Below are positions 15,934-24,315 of a DNA stretch of 34,708 nt, one piece after another. Every line of letters starts with the position of its first letter. Within the stretch, counting starts at the first letter, position 1. The notes beneath the pieces were generated by a model, which had not been told where the DNA came from, did not search any database, and saw nothing but the letters and a program-made list of their open reading frames with translations. This DNA comes from Ignavibacteria bacterium (lineage in GTDB: Bacteria; Bacteroidota; Ignavibacteria; Tepidaquicellales; OLB5): contig JAUQWT010000085.1 of the NCBI GenBank assembly GCA_030835005.1, forward strand, positions 1-34,708. Reading direction: 5' to 3'. Made by a program: the position numbers and the translations under genes.

Positions 15934-16845
15934 TTGACCCAGGCAGTCAAACGGAATTCCAGTTTTTTCCCCGAAGACCTTATCGCTATTTCAGTTTCCG
16001 GCATAATTGTACTGGCGCAAATATACTGCTTCTGGATGGGTATGATAAAGGATGTCTCACAGATCATCATTCCGGCAGTATCGTCAACAGTATTAACCCT
16101 CTTTATTATCTACCGCAGAAGAACTTCATCAAAAACCATAAAATTTATAAGCAGCTATCTGCATATTCCGTTTTATGGAATAATTTTCAGCGCATTCCAG
16201 ACAATTATACATAAGATAAACCCGAATGACTATGATGCCCTGCTTTTAAGGATTGATCTGAGTGTGTTCGGATTTGACATAACGCGCAGTTTTGAACCAT
16301 TCATTAGCAAGGGTTTAACTGAAATACTTACACTTTCTTATTTTTCTTATTACGTTCTGCCAAGTCTGACTTTTGTGCTTCTGTATTTCAAAAAAGAAAG
16401 CGGCGCATTTACATTTTCAAGGCAGTACTTACTTGCCATATTGATTGCATGGTACAGCGCATTTATTTTTTACATAATTTTGCCGGCGGCGGGACCTGAT
16501 ATTGCTTTCCCGGAACACTATACTGTGCATCTTCAGGGACTCTCACCAATTACAAATACATATTTGAACAATCTCGGGCAGTACTTAAGGGAATCATTTG
16601 TCCGCAACACATTTCCCAGTCTGCACTTTTGCATTATACTTATCACAAACTTTTTTGCATATAAGCTGAGAAGAAAATACTTCCTCTTCTGCACTTTGCC
16701 TCTTGGAACCATGCTTGCAATAGCAACAGTGTACTTAAGGCAGCATTACCTTATCGATCTTGTTGGCTCTTTACCCCTGGCCGCTCTCAGCATTTACCTC
16801 TCAATAAAATTGATCAATTCACGTAACAAAAAAGAGGCCGCTTAA
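15934..16845 (+). CDS. PAP2-superfamily membrane phosphatase/phosphotransferase
   Basis: A 303-residue polytopic membrane protein with about six to eight helices. It has the PAP2 catalytic signatures PSLH (228-231) and RQHYLID (269-275), and a PAAGP segment (184-188) that recalls the inositol-phosphotransferase/Aur1-like branch. Expected chemistry is lipid-phosphate hydrolysis or head-group transfer on the membrane's outer face. The start is TTG at 15934, 20 bases after the nucleotidyltransferase stop, so the two are likely co-transcribed. The final codons and the stop lie in a terminator hairpin. Confidence 0.85.
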   Translation: MTQAVKRNSSFFPEDLIAISVSGIIVLAQIYCFWMGMIKDVSQIIIPAVSSTVLTLFIIYRRRTSSKTIKFISSYLHIPFYGIIFSAFQTIIHKINPNDYDALLLRIDLSVFGFDITRSFEPFISKGLTEILTLSYFSYYVLPSLTFVLLYFKKESGAFTFSRQYLLAILIAWYSAFIFYIILPAAGPDIAFPEHYTVHLQGLSPITNTYLNNLGQYLRESFVRNTFPSLHFCIILITNFFAYKLRRKYFLFCTLPLGTMLAIATVYLRQHYLIDLVGSLPLAALSIYLSIKLINSRNKKEAA

Positions 16846-16858
16846 GCCTCCTTTGTTT
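16831..16858 (+). terminator. Terminator hairpin enclosing a stop codon
   Basis: GAGGC (16834-16838) pairs with GCCTC (16846-16850), followed by CTTTGTTTT. The TAA stop of the PAP2 gene (16843-16845) is in the loop. This is the second terminator in the window built over a stop codon. Confidence 0.65.
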
Positions 16859-16938
16859 TAATGTTATATTTTCGCTTTTTTACTTTTGCCTTCTCACTTT
16901 ATTTCACTATCCCGCCATTTAACTATTTCGCTATCTCG

Positions 16939-17382
16939 CTATGCATGATGTGTATGCTCTGCCATATCCTGTCCATCGGGGAAATGAAGATTGAGGTCAA
17001 CATCAATATCCGGATGAATGCTTTTTGCCACGGGACAGTGAAGAGCGACTGCTTCAAGAATTCCTCTTTTATCAAAAGGAATTCCGGCAGGAAACTTTAT
17101 ATCTGCAACAAGCTTTACAACTCTTCTTGGCGAATCTGAGCTCATATGCTTTTCTATTCTGCATGTTGTGCCTTCCATGTTTATGCCGCGGTCCAGCGCC
17201 GAAATTCCCATAGTAGTAAGGTAACATGCCGCCAGTGAAGCCGCCAACAGGTCTGTTGGCGAGAAACTTTCTCCTTTGCCTCGATTATCTGCCGGCGCAT
17301 CTGTTTCAATTGTTACTCCGCTTGATTTATGAATGGCTTTGCAGTGAAGGCCGCCTTCATAAGTTGTATTTATTTCTACCAT
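16939..17382 (-). CDS. OsmC family thiol peroxidase-like protein
   Basis: A 147-residue OsmC/Ohr superfamily protein. The two redox cysteines expected of the family are C53 (AACYLTTMG) and C116 (ALHCPVAKS), with FSPTDLLAASL before the first. Members reduce organic hydroperoxides or respond to osmotic or oxidative stress; the exact subtype is not clear. The C-terminus carries a short His-rich tail (AEHTHHA). The start is ATG 17382. It is the first of two OsmC genes in the window and lies downstream of nrfHA, separated by a terminator. A TAATTTTG at 17424-17417 could be its -7 element. Confidence 0.9.
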   Translation of the reverse strand: MVEINTTYEGGLHCKAIHKSSGVTIETDAPADNRGKGESFSPTDLLAASLAACYLTTMGISALDRGINMEGTTCRIEKHMSSDSPRRVVKLVADIKFPAGIPFDKRGILEAVALHCPVAKSIHPDIDVDLNLHFPDGQDMAEHTHHA

Positions 17383-17477
17383 GATAATTATCTCCGGTTT
17401 GTTAGAAGCTCTTATGCAAAATTAACCAATTATTGCATCAAATAATCTGACGATTTTATGGATAATCGAATGAAAAA

Positions 17478-17493
17478 GGAGCCATTTGGCTCC
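17478..17493 (-). terminator. GGAGC-type terminator of nrfHA
   Basis: The stem GGAGCC / GGCTCC has a four-base loop and five A on its plus-strand 5' side, so it gives a U run on the minus strand. It lies 122 bases after the nrfA stop and upstream of the OsmC gene, separating the two units. Confidence 0.75.
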
Positions 17494-17614
17494 CTTAAAT
17501 TGCGTAGTTTGGATTATTTCCTCCCGGCGTTAGTCTGCGGCTCTACTTATCTTCAACACCAAATGTGAGTTTTTGAAAGCAAAGCACTCTAATATTTGAT
17601 TTTTAATATTTTAA

Positions 17615-18910
17615 TTACTTTGCTGCCAGATTTTTCATCAGTCTTTCTGCTGCAATTTGCGACTGCCGTGCATAATCAATCGCATTGCCTAATGTTTTCA
17701 ATGTTTCCTGAGGGGAGTGGAAACCCATAGAATTTTCTGCTGCAACAAAATCCCATCTAAGCTGTGCACGGCGATGAAGTTTTCGCGCTTCTTTCAATTG
17801 TTCATCTGTTGCACCTGCATCCTTAGCTGTTTTGATTGCAGTGATTGCATCCAGTATAGCATTCTCGGACTTAATCATTGTTTCATAAACCCTGTCCTGA
17901 ATTGTCTTAACTCTTCCTGCCAGTTCTTCTTCGCTCCACTTATGACAAGTCTGGCAGGCATTGTTGATGTTGCGCAGCGGTGATTTTATCCAGTGATTTG
18001 TAACTTTGAGGGAACCAACTCTTTCATACGGCATGTGGCAATCAACGCAGCTTACACCGCTTTTAGCATGTATGCCTGTTGACCATGTTTCAAACTCCGG
18101 GTGCTGCATTTTTATCATTGGCGCACCGGATGTTTCGTGATCCCAATCTTTAAAACCGTACTCATCATAATATGCTTCAATGCTGTCAACAGAAAGGCCC
18201 TTATCCCACGGGAATGTCAGATATTTTCCATCGCCTTTGAAGTAATACTCAACATGGCATTGCCCGCAAACATAGCTTCTCATCTGCTCGCGCGTGGCTT
18301 TTGTAACATCAATTCCTCTTCTCTGCATCGCTTCAATGAATGCCGGACGCTGAACTCTAAGCGCCATTGTCTTGGGGTCATGGCAATCAAGGCAGCCGAT
18401 GCCCTTATCATAATGCGCGCCCACATCTTTAAACATCGCTTTGTAAAAATTCTCTGTGCCCATTTTTTCAACATCAACAAGTACCTGTGAGCTTTTGCAG
18501 CTGATACAGGTATTTGCAGTCTTTTCATTAACGCGCAGAGTGTTTTTCACATCAGTAATAGCCCAGTAATGTCCGCGCTCTTCGCGGTAATCTTTAGAGA
18601 ATGGATAACCTGCAAACAGTTTTATCAACTGCGGATACTTCTCTAGCTTCTGGTAATTATCCGAGCCCCCGAATTGAGTAGGACCTTCATTTGTTTCAGT
18701 TTTTAAAAAGCTGTCATACTCAAACGGGAAATTTTCGCCCCATACTTTAGGGTCGGTTTCTTTATCACCAACAGGTTTGAATACAGATGGATACAAATTT
18801 GCTTCCTGCTTCTTTTCGAATATGTTTATCAGCAGCAGCGTAATTCCAACCGTCACCAGTGCAGTTATGAAAAAGATGAAGAAATATTTTTTATTTAACG
18901 GGTTAGCCAT
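17615..18910 (-). CDS. nrfA: Cytochrome c nitrite reductase catalytic subunit
   Basis: A 431-residue pentahaem protein that reduces nitrite to ammonium with six electrons at the periplasmic face. The catalytic haem motif is CISCK (135-139), with Lys as axial ligand. Four CxxCH motifs follow: CLDCH (173), CGQCH (215), CVDCH (288) and CQTCH (319). HVEYYF after the third motif and KMQHPEFETW hold the active-site Tyr and His of known NrfA enzymes. Residues 10-30 form one hydrophobic segment, either signal or anchor. The gene is 59 bases downstream of nrfH on the same strand. Confidence 0.97.
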   Translation of the reverse strand: MANPLNKKYFFIFFITALVTVGITLLLINIFEKKQEANLYPSVFKPVGDKETDPKVWGENFPFEYDSFLKTETNEGPTQFGGSDNYQKLEKYPQLIKLFAGYPFSKDYREERGHYWAITDVKNTLRVNEKTANTCISCKSSQVLVDVEKMGTENFYKAMFKDVGAHYDKGIGCLDCHDPKTMALRVQRPAFIEAMQRRGIDVTKATREQMRSYVCGQCHVEYYFKGDGKYLTFPWDKGLSVDSIEAYYDEYGFKDWDHETSGAPMIKMQHPEFETWSTGIHAKSGVSCVDCHMPYERVGSLKVTNHWIKSPLRNINNACQTCHKWSEEELAGRVKTIQDRVYETMIKSENAILDAITAIKTAKDAGATDEQLKEARKLHRRAQLRWDFVAAENSMGFHSPQETLKTLGNAIDYARQSQIAAERLMKNLAAK

Positions 18911-18917
18911 GATAAAA

Positions 18918-18980
18918 TTTGTTATTTAATATTTGATTTCTTTAGCGTTCAATTCGTAATTCCTAATTGTCATTTCATAT
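18918..18980. repeat. Degenerate heptamer array
   Basis: Nine consecutive 7-base units, including TTTGTTA, TTTAATA, TTTGATT, TTCGTAA, TTCCTAA and TTGTCAT, fill the gap between nrfH and nrfA and run into the nrfH stop codon. The period of seven is kept while the bases drift. Confidence 0.55.
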
Positions 18981-19413
18981 GCCCCACGCTTCTATGGCAT
19001 GATGTGCACTGAATCTTCGTGTTCTCGGTTTCATGAAAAGTAATGCCCGATACTACAGTTGTATGGCAGTAGCGGCAATTTTCTTCAAGTATGTCTCTGT
19101 TCCTTTGGTTGACTTGTATGGGTTCATGGAAATCGCCTGATGTAAATGCGTAACTGTGATTCCACCCGTTTAGACCTTTGGTGAACCACTTGCCGGCAAA
19201 GTTTTTGGGAGTATGGCAGTCATTACAAGTTGCAACTGAGCGGTGAGAGCCTCTTTGCCAGCCGTTGTACTGGTCATCCATTATATGGCAGTTATCGCAT
19301 GCTGCGGGGTCATCCTGCAAATATGAATATCCCTTGGCATAATAGAAAGTTGCCCCGCCAATTCCCGCCGCAACTCCGGTAAATATATAAAGTAAAAGGA
19401 AAAGTTTTCCCAT
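18970..19413 (-). CDS. nrfH: Cytochrome c nitrite reductase membrane subunit (NapC/NirT family)
   Basis: A 147-residue quinol dehydrogenase that anchors NrfA and passes electrons from menaquinol. One N-terminal membrane helix (about 3-25) is followed by four haem motifs: CDNCH (39-43, with Met45 as the CxxCHxM ligand typical of NrfH), CNDCH (63), CRYCH (113) and CTSCH (136). The start is ATG 19413. On the minus strand TTG (19463-19461) and AAATTTTG (19440-19433) are 20 bases apart and could be its promoter. It forms an operon with nrfA. Confidence 0.96.
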   Translation of the reverse strand: MGKLFLLLYIFTGVAAGIGGATFYYAKGYSYLQDDPAACDNCHIMDDQYNGWQRGSHRSVATCNDCHTPKNFAGKWFTKGLNGWNHSYAFTSGDFHEPIQVNQRNRDILEENCRYCHTTVVSGITFHETENTKIQCTSCHRSVGHMK

Positions 19414-19537
19414 CTATAGTTTCATCTTTACACAAAATTTCTCATTTTTTTGTCAACTTTCAAGTGAAAATCGTTTTTGAATATCCTTTGAGAAAGTAAT
19501 TTTGTTTAGTATAGTCTTCGACCTTTGTCAAAAAAAA

Positions 19538-19553
19538 GGAGCCTGTTGGCTCC
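19538..19553 (-). terminator. GGAGC-type terminator
   Basis: The stem GGAGCC / GGCTCC has loop TGTT and eight A residues (19530-19537) that become a long U run on the minus strand. It ends the porin-like gene (stop at 19625), just upstream of nrfH. Confidence 0.85.
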
Positions 19554-19624
19554 TTGGTCTGTATTCCTATTTTTGATTTGTTGCTTTACTTTGTTTCATA
19601 TCTTTCATTTCGCGCTCCCCTGCC

Positions 19625-20686
19625 TTACTTAAACACAAAGAAAAACGTCATACGTGCAGCAAGATCTGTTTTGCGCTCTGCAGCTGTATTAGTCTTTTTA
19701 GCATATGAGTTCATCCAAACATTCGGCATGAAATGGATATTCTCTATCGGCATGTAATCCAGGCCAACAGTGATGAAGTTTTCTTTGTAGCCCGTGGAGT
19801 CATTTTTTGAATCCGGATTGTACATATCATACCTTGCAAACACGTTCAGTACAGGTTTATTTTCCCTGCCCAGCAAGTTACCCCAGATAAATCCGCCAAT
19901 TCCAAATGGCGCTGCGTCAACTCCTGTTCCTCCGGCATTTTTCTGAGTCTGCTGAAACACCTCAACACCTGCATTGAATTTTTCATAGGTGTAACCAACA
20001 AATCCTTTTAGTGTAGTTTTATTCTTCTCACCGTCTGCGGGTTCATAGTCGCCATACACTTCCATTTGCAGGCCTTTTACTGGCTTAGCAAATAATGTTC
20101 CGTAGTACTTCTTGTGTTTATTAATTTCAGGTTTCTGCCCGTTTCCGTTGCCTATCATAAATGCAAAGCCATAATTGCCCGCTTTATCAAACTTGCCGCG
20201 GGCGGCCACGCCTAAGTCGCTTGCTAGTACAAATCCTCTCATATCTATCAGGGTTTTTTCAACTGCGCGGTAATTCCATGCCTTTTCACTAAGAGCCCAT
20301 GAAATTGTTGGAGTTGGCACAAGTCCTATAGCAAAGCTTACTTTTTCAAATGCCTTCCATTCAACAAATGCAGTTTTTATGATTAGGCCAAATCTCGTGC
20401 TGGTGATTATTTTGTCGTTGCCTTCAAGCAGTATCTGCGAGCTGAACTTGTCATTAAAAACATAATCATACCCAAGGTATGCCCTTCGCATTTCAAATCC
20501 CTGGAATGATTTGCTATAAGGGGAGTACTGCGTTGAACTACCGGTAGAATCACCCGAAACTTTAAAAAAGTAATCCCCGAAAACATATCCCCAAAGCTTT
20601 CCGCCTTTATCCTGAGAATGAACGCTGTCAGCACTCAAACTTATGATACTTAGAAACAGCAAAACTGATAACAATTCTTTTTTCAT
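19625..20686 (-). CDS. Porin-like outer-membrane protein
   Basis: A 353-residue exported protein with a signal peptide (residues 1-25, ending VHSQ). Many amphipathic strands follow, such as FEMRRAYLGYDYVF, KFSSQILLEGND, FAFMIGNGNGQKPE and LNVFARYDMYNPD, ending in MTFFFVFK with the terminal Phe usual for barrels. The pattern resembles phosphate-selective-porin-like proteins of Bacteroidetes. The substrate is unknown. It lies upstream of nrfHA on the same strand, but a terminator separates them, so any role in nitrite uptake is speculation. Confidence 0.75.
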   Translation of the reverse strand: MKKELLSVLLFLSIISLSADSVHSQDKGGKLWGYVFGDYFFKVSGDSTGSSTQYSPYSKSFQGFEMRRAYLGYDYVFNDKFSSQILLEGNDKIITSTRFGLIIKTAFVEWKAFEKVSFAIGLVPTPTISWALSEKAWNYRAVEKTLIDMRGFVLASDLGVAARGKFDKAGNYGFAFMIGNGNGQKPEINKHKKYYGTLFAKPVKGLQMEVYGDYEPADGEKNKTTLKGFVGYTYEKFNAGVEVFQQTQKNAGGTGVDAAPFGIGGFIWGNLLGRENKPVLNVFARYDMYNPDSKNDSTGYKENFITVGLDYMPIENIHFMPNVWMNSYAKKTNTAAERKTDLAARMTFFFVFK

Positions 20687-20801
20687 ATTACTGTATAAAT
20701 TAATTTATAAGTTATTGTTAAATTCTTAATTATTTATATAAAATTATCGTTAAGAAATTAAGTTAATGTAAACAAATTATTAAGTTTCCATTAAGAAAAA
20801 A

Positions 20802-20836
20802 CCCCCGAATCATTCCAAAATGGGATGAAACGGGGG
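20802..20836 (-). terminator. Strong two-part terminator hairpin
   Basis: Outer arms CCCCCG (20802-20807) and CGGGGG (20831-20836) enclose a second stem (CATTCC with GGGATG). Six or more A on the plus-strand 5' side give a U run on the minus strand. It closes the operon of the outer-membrane protein, CoA transferase and OsmC. Confidence 0.85.
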
Positions 20837-20897
20837 CTTTATTTCATTGAAGCATAATCTTTAATATTAACCGAACATTATTCACAGAATCTTAACA

Positions 20898-21305
20898 CTA
20901 CTTATTAAGATTGTATGAAGAAGTTAGTTCCGCAGATTTATGCAGCATTGCATGAACGCGGCAGTACTTTTCCTCGGAAAGTTTTATTGCACGCTCAATG
21001 ACTTCCGGCTCAAGCTCCCTGCCAATGAAGTTATATGTTAAGTGTATCCTGGTGTAAACTTTTGGATGTTCAGGTGCTTCTTCGGCAGTAATATCTATCC
21101 AGAATTTATCGATCTTCTTTCTTGATTTGCCGACTATCAGCGCGCAATCCATCATAGTGCATCCGGCAAGTGCCTGCAAAAGCAGCTGTGCAGGTGATGC
21201 CGCACTGGCATTCTCACCGGAATCCATTAAAACCGTTAATCCATTCTCAGTTGTACCTTTTAGCTTGAAGCCTTCAATCCACTCAACACTGGCTGTTTTT
21301 GTCAT
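20898..21305 (-). CDS. OsmC family protein (second copy)
   Basis: A 135-residue OsmC/YhfA-type protein with the redox cysteines C49 (ALAGCTMMDC) and C115 (EEKYCRVHAML), plus SPAQLLLQALAG before the first. It is clearly different from the OsmC protein at 16939-17382 in length and in the residues around both cysteines, so this is not a recent duplication. It starts at ATG 21305, 16 bases after the CoA-transferase stop, as the last gene of that operon. A role in thiol or peroxide handling is inferred from the family only. Confidence 0.9.
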   Translation of the reverse strand: MTKTASVEWIEGFKLKGTTENGLTVLMDSGENASAASPAQLLLQALAGCTMMDCALIVGKSRKKIDKFWIDITAEEAPEHPKVYTRIHLTYNFIGRELEPEVIERAIKLSEEKYCRVHAMLHKSAELTSSYNLNK

Positions 21306-21321
21306 TTATCAAAAAGTATTC

Positions 21322-22665
21322 TTAATTATAGTTCTTTGATTTTGCAAACTTCTCAAGCTCTTCGCGAAACTTTGGATGCGAAATGCCTATAAGCGCACTT
21401 ACTCTTTCCCTCACATTCATTCCATGAAGGTCAACGGCGCCGTACTCGGTAACAACCCAGTGTACATCACCGCGTGAAGTAGTGACTCCTGCCCCCTCTT
21501 CAAGATGCGGAACGATCCTTGAAAGTGTGCCTTTCTTTGCAGTTGATTGCAGCGCAATTATCGGTTTACCGCCTTTTGAACGTGAAGCGCCCCTGATAAA
21601 ATCAACCTGCCCGCCAAATCCGCTGTAGAAATTGTAGCCTATTGAGTCAGAGCAAACCTGCCCTGTCATATCAACCTGCAGACATGAGTTTATTGCCACC
21701 ATCTTATCATTTCTTGCAATTACGAAAGGATCATTTACAAAATCTGTTGTTCTCATTTCAACAAAAGGATTATTGTGAATATACTCGAAAAGCGTATGCG
21801 AGCCAAGCACAAAAGAAGTTACCATCTTTCCTCGAAGAAGTGTTTTCTTATCGCAGTTAATTACTCCGCTTTCTATAAGCGGTATTACACCGTCTGAAAA
21901 CATCTCTGTATGGATACCAAGATCTTTCCTGTCGCCAAGGAGTCCAAGCACTGCATCGGGAATCGCGCCGATACCCATTTGAAGTGTTGAACCGTCTTCA
22001 ATAAGATCTGCGATATTCTGTCCGATTTTCTGAAAAATTTTCAGCTCTTCCGGGTCTTTTTCTGCATGCATTCCGGGGAGCTCCTGCAAATCCTGTTCAT
22101 ACTCAAAGGCATAATCAATATCACTAATGTTGATGAAGCTGTCTCCGTGTACCCTTGGCATTTTGGGATTTACCTGTGCGATTACAAGCCTTGCAACATG
22201 TACAGCAGCCTTTGTGCAGTCAACAGCAACACCCATGCTGCAGAATCCATGCATATCCGGAGGTGACACCTGAATAAGCACTACATCAACCAAATGTTTC
22301 GTATCATGATTTATAAGTTTCGGTATTTCTGAAAGGAATATCGGCATAAAATCTGCTTTGCCTGCATTAACAACCTTACGTGTATTGGCTCCAAGAAAAA
22401 ATCCATTATGCCTGAAATGGCCTTCCATTTCAGGTTTCATATACGGCGCTTCGCCAAATACCATTAAGTGGCAGATTTCAACATCTTTTAATTCGGGAGC
22501 TCTTTCTGACATTGCTTCCACAAGCCTTTGCGGATATGCACAGCCTGACTGAATATAAACCCTGTCTCCTGATTTTATTGCTTTTACAGATTCTTCGGGT
22601 GTAACAAATTTATTGGAATATTTTTGTCTGATTCTATTCGATTTTTCTTTAATTTGAGTTAACAC
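21322..22665 (-). CDS. Acetyl-CoA hydrolase/transferase family protein
   Basis: A 447-residue family I CoA-transferase-like enzyme. Marks include YIQSGCAYPQRLVEAM near the N-terminus, SPPDMHGFCSMG (134-145), GIGAIPDAVL (231-240) and GIHTEMFSDG (250-259). By comparison with 4-hydroxybutyrate CoA-transferase, Glu254 is the likely residue that forms the acyl-glutamyl intermediate. It probably moves CoA between acetyl-CoA and another carboxylate (acetate, butyrate or 4-hydroxybutyrate); hydrolysis is also possible. It is the middle gene of a three-gene operon, 77 bases after the outer-membrane protein gene. Confidence 0.9.
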   Translation of the reverse strand: MLTQIKEKSNRIRQKYSNKFVTPEESVKAIKSGDRVYIQSGCAYPQRLVEAMSERAPELKDVEICHLMVFGEAPYMKPEMEGHFRHNGFFLGANTRKVVNAGKADFMPIFLSEIPKLINHDTKHLVDVVLIQVSPPDMHGFCSMGVAVDCTKAAVHVARLVIAQVNPKMPRVHGDSFINISDIDYAFEYEQDLQELPGMHAEKDPEELKIFQKIGQNIADLIEDGSTLQMGIGAIPDAVLGLLGDRKDLGIHTEMFSDGVIPLIESGVINCDKKTLLRGKMVTSFVLGSHTLFEYIHNNPFVEMRTTDFVNDPFVIARNDKMVAINSCLQVDMTGQVCSDSIGYNFYSGFGGQVDFIRGASRSKGGKPIIALQSTAKKGTLSRIVPHLEEGAGVTTSRGDVHWVVTEYGAVDLHGMNVRERVSALIGISHPKFREELEKFAKSKNYN

Positions 22666-22742
22666 AGCTCTTTTCTCCTGTCAATCTTGGTTAGTTGTAT
22701 TATGTTTAATTCATTCTGATGAATATAAATCTTTTTCAAAAT

Positions 22743-23999
22743 CTATTTCTTTTCTCTTTCGTCAAAGAAGTCTCCCAGTTTAAATCTTGCATTTATGAAT
22801 GCCGTTATAACTCCAAACTTCCCGGATTGAGTTTTAGAAAGCCTTATGGACGGGCCGAATGCAAATGCGTTAAGCGCAAAGCCTTCTCCTATATTGGATA
22901 CCATTATTTCAACAAGAAGCTGGAAATTTCTTATTTTTTTCAACGTAGCGTTTACCCTGAAATCAAATACTGCTCCGGCAAGGCGGCTTTCGCGTGTCAT
23001 CATTCCAATATGCGTTTCATTTGCATAATATGCAATATAAACCTGTGATCGGGTTGAGCCAAACATCCTGAACGGGTAACGGAACTCTGCATTAAGATAT
23101 GTTCCTTTAAGCACATTGTTAGGCATTGGTTTTGTACTGTCGCCGTTCTCGTAAAACGTATACATCGGCCCGTTAGTGTTATTCATATTCCCGGCCAGCT
23201 TTACATCACTAAGTACACCAACTTCCAGAAAATTGCCAAGCGGGATCACATAGCTTAACTCGATCGCTCTTATAGGTGAATATATATTATTATACTGCTT
23301 CCACGGATAGTTATCTCCTGCTGCCGGATCTATGGCGTGTGTATTCAGGTTATCTATACTGGTATTATAGCTTACACTCACTCCTATAATATTCATTCCA
23401 ACACTAACAAGATCACTTTCAAACGGTGCGCTGTATTTGTTCCCAATGCCAAATGTAAAACCTATCGATCGTTTGAGCGGTATGCCCAGCTTTTCGCCTC
23501 CGAATAACTGAAAGTACGGATTGATATAAGCAGTTGTGCTTCTGATCGTACGCTCTCTTTTAGGAGGCGCAATAAACTCTTTAATTTTTATCTGCCGTAT
23601 GACATCTAAGAACACACTGGCGTAATCAAGCCTTTTGGCGTTCATGTTCTCTTTATTGGTACCGGTCCAGCTGATCAGGCCATCCTGTACACGCTTAGAA
23701 AGCTGGCTCCATGCATATCTTTGTGCGCTTGGATCGCTTTCATCACCCAGCACTACGTACTGGTTTTGAGAGTTTCCATCCATAACATTGATAACTATAG
23801 TATAACTCTCAAGCTTGGGATCGATCCCCATATCATCCTGTGCCATAATAAATACGCTGTCATCATCTGCGCGCGCCATTATTTTGAAATACTTCCAGGA
23901 ACGCGGATTGCCTTCATCTTCTTGTTGAGCGTAAACGCTTATTAATTCGAAAGAACTAACAAATATTGCAAGAGCTATTAATTTTATCAGGGTTTTCAT
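22743..23999 (-). CDS. Exported, probably outer-membrane protein of unknown function
   Basis: A 418-residue protein with a signal peptide (about 1-24, ending SVYAQ). An N-terminal part to about residue 165 contains charged, mixed alpha/beta sequence, and the C-terminal part has barrel-like amphipathic strands (GFTFGIGNKY, NIIGVSVSYNTS, LEVGVLSDVKLAG, SQVYIAYYANE). I do not recognise a family. It is the first gene of an operon with the CoA transferase and OsmC, and its promoter has the same twin-operator layout as the sqr operon. That links it to the same regulator and is the best clue to its role. Confidence 0.7.
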   Translation of the reverse strand: MKTLIKLIALAIFVSSFELISVYAQQEDEGNPRSWKYFKIMARADDDSVFIMAQDDMGIDPKLESYTIVINVMDGNSQNQYVVLGDESDPSAQRYAWSQLSKRVQDGLISWTGTNKENMNAKRLDYASVFLDVIRQIKIKEFIAPPKRERTIRSTTAYINPYFQLFGGEKLGIPLKRSIGFTFGIGNKYSAPFESDLVSVGMNIIGVSVSYNTSIDNLNTHAIDPAAGDNYPWKQYNNIYSPIRAIELSYVIPLGNFLEVGVLSDVKLAGNMNNTNGPMYTFYENGDSTKPMPNNVLKGTYLNAEFRYPFRMFGSTRSQVYIAYYANETHIGMMTRESRLAGAVFDFRVNATLKKIRNFQLLVEIMVSNIGEGFALNAFAFGPSIRLSKTQSGKFGVITAFINARFKLGDFFDEREKK

Positions 24000-24048
24000 A
24001 TTCCTATTTATTGTAATTAATTTAAAATACTTTAACTTAATTACACTA

Positions 24049-24114
24049 CAAAATTAGTCTTAATCGTCATATTATACTATGATTTGACTCATTAACATTA
24101 ATGACCTGCATCAT
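24049..24114 (-). promoter_or_regulatory. Promoter with twin CRP/FNR-type operators
   Basis: On the minus strand the order is: distal site ATGATGCAGGTCAT (24114-24101), 8 bases, proximal site ATGAGTCAAATCAT (24092-24079), 22 bases, then TAATTTTG (24056-24049). Both sites are ATGA-N6-TCAT, containing the TGA-N6-TCA core of CRP/FNR-family operators. The proximal site would be centred near -41, the class II activator position. No TTTG is present at -33, which fits activator dependence. The gene starts at 23999. Confidence 0.7.
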
Positions 24115-24257
24115 TCTGATTTCTTATGTTCTTTAAAGTAAAAGAGCAAGAATCTTAGGACTTCCTGGAGCGTAACCATTCCACTAAAATACACCGTTAA
24201 TACGTGAGCAGTAAGTGTTAATTGAATGAATCTCATGTAACATAATCAATTACATTA

Positions 24258-24281
24258 AAATAGCTGAAATATCAGCTATTT
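24258..24281 (-). terminator. Terminator hairpin of the sqr-tusE-dsrE2 operon
   Basis: Ten-base arms AAATAGCTGA and TCAGCTATTT flank a four-base loop; on the minus strand the stem ends in a short U-rich tract. It lies 35 bases beyond the dsrE2 stop. The remaining 24000-24315 spacer holds the promoter of the downstream gene and no open frame. Confidence 0.65.
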
Positions 24282-24315
24282 GCAGAGGCCGGTAATGTTT
24301 CAAAACGATGAGTTT

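Noticed and set aside
17417-17424. TAATTTTG upstream of the first OsmC gene as a third member of the twin-operator regulon
   Set aside because: The sequence 22 bases upstream of it does not contain ATGA-N6-TCAT, so only the -7 element is shared.
18280-18528. An open frame overlapping nrfA on the same strand
   Set aside because: It lies wholly inside nrfA in another frame, across the region of the first three haem motifs, and has no independent support.
22709-22724. Inverted repeat ATTCAT-TCTG-ATGAAT before the CoA-transferase gene
   Set aside because: The half-sites are in the opposite order to the ATGA-N6-TCAT operators, and no promoter elements with correct spacing follow; it may be only a weak hairpin.
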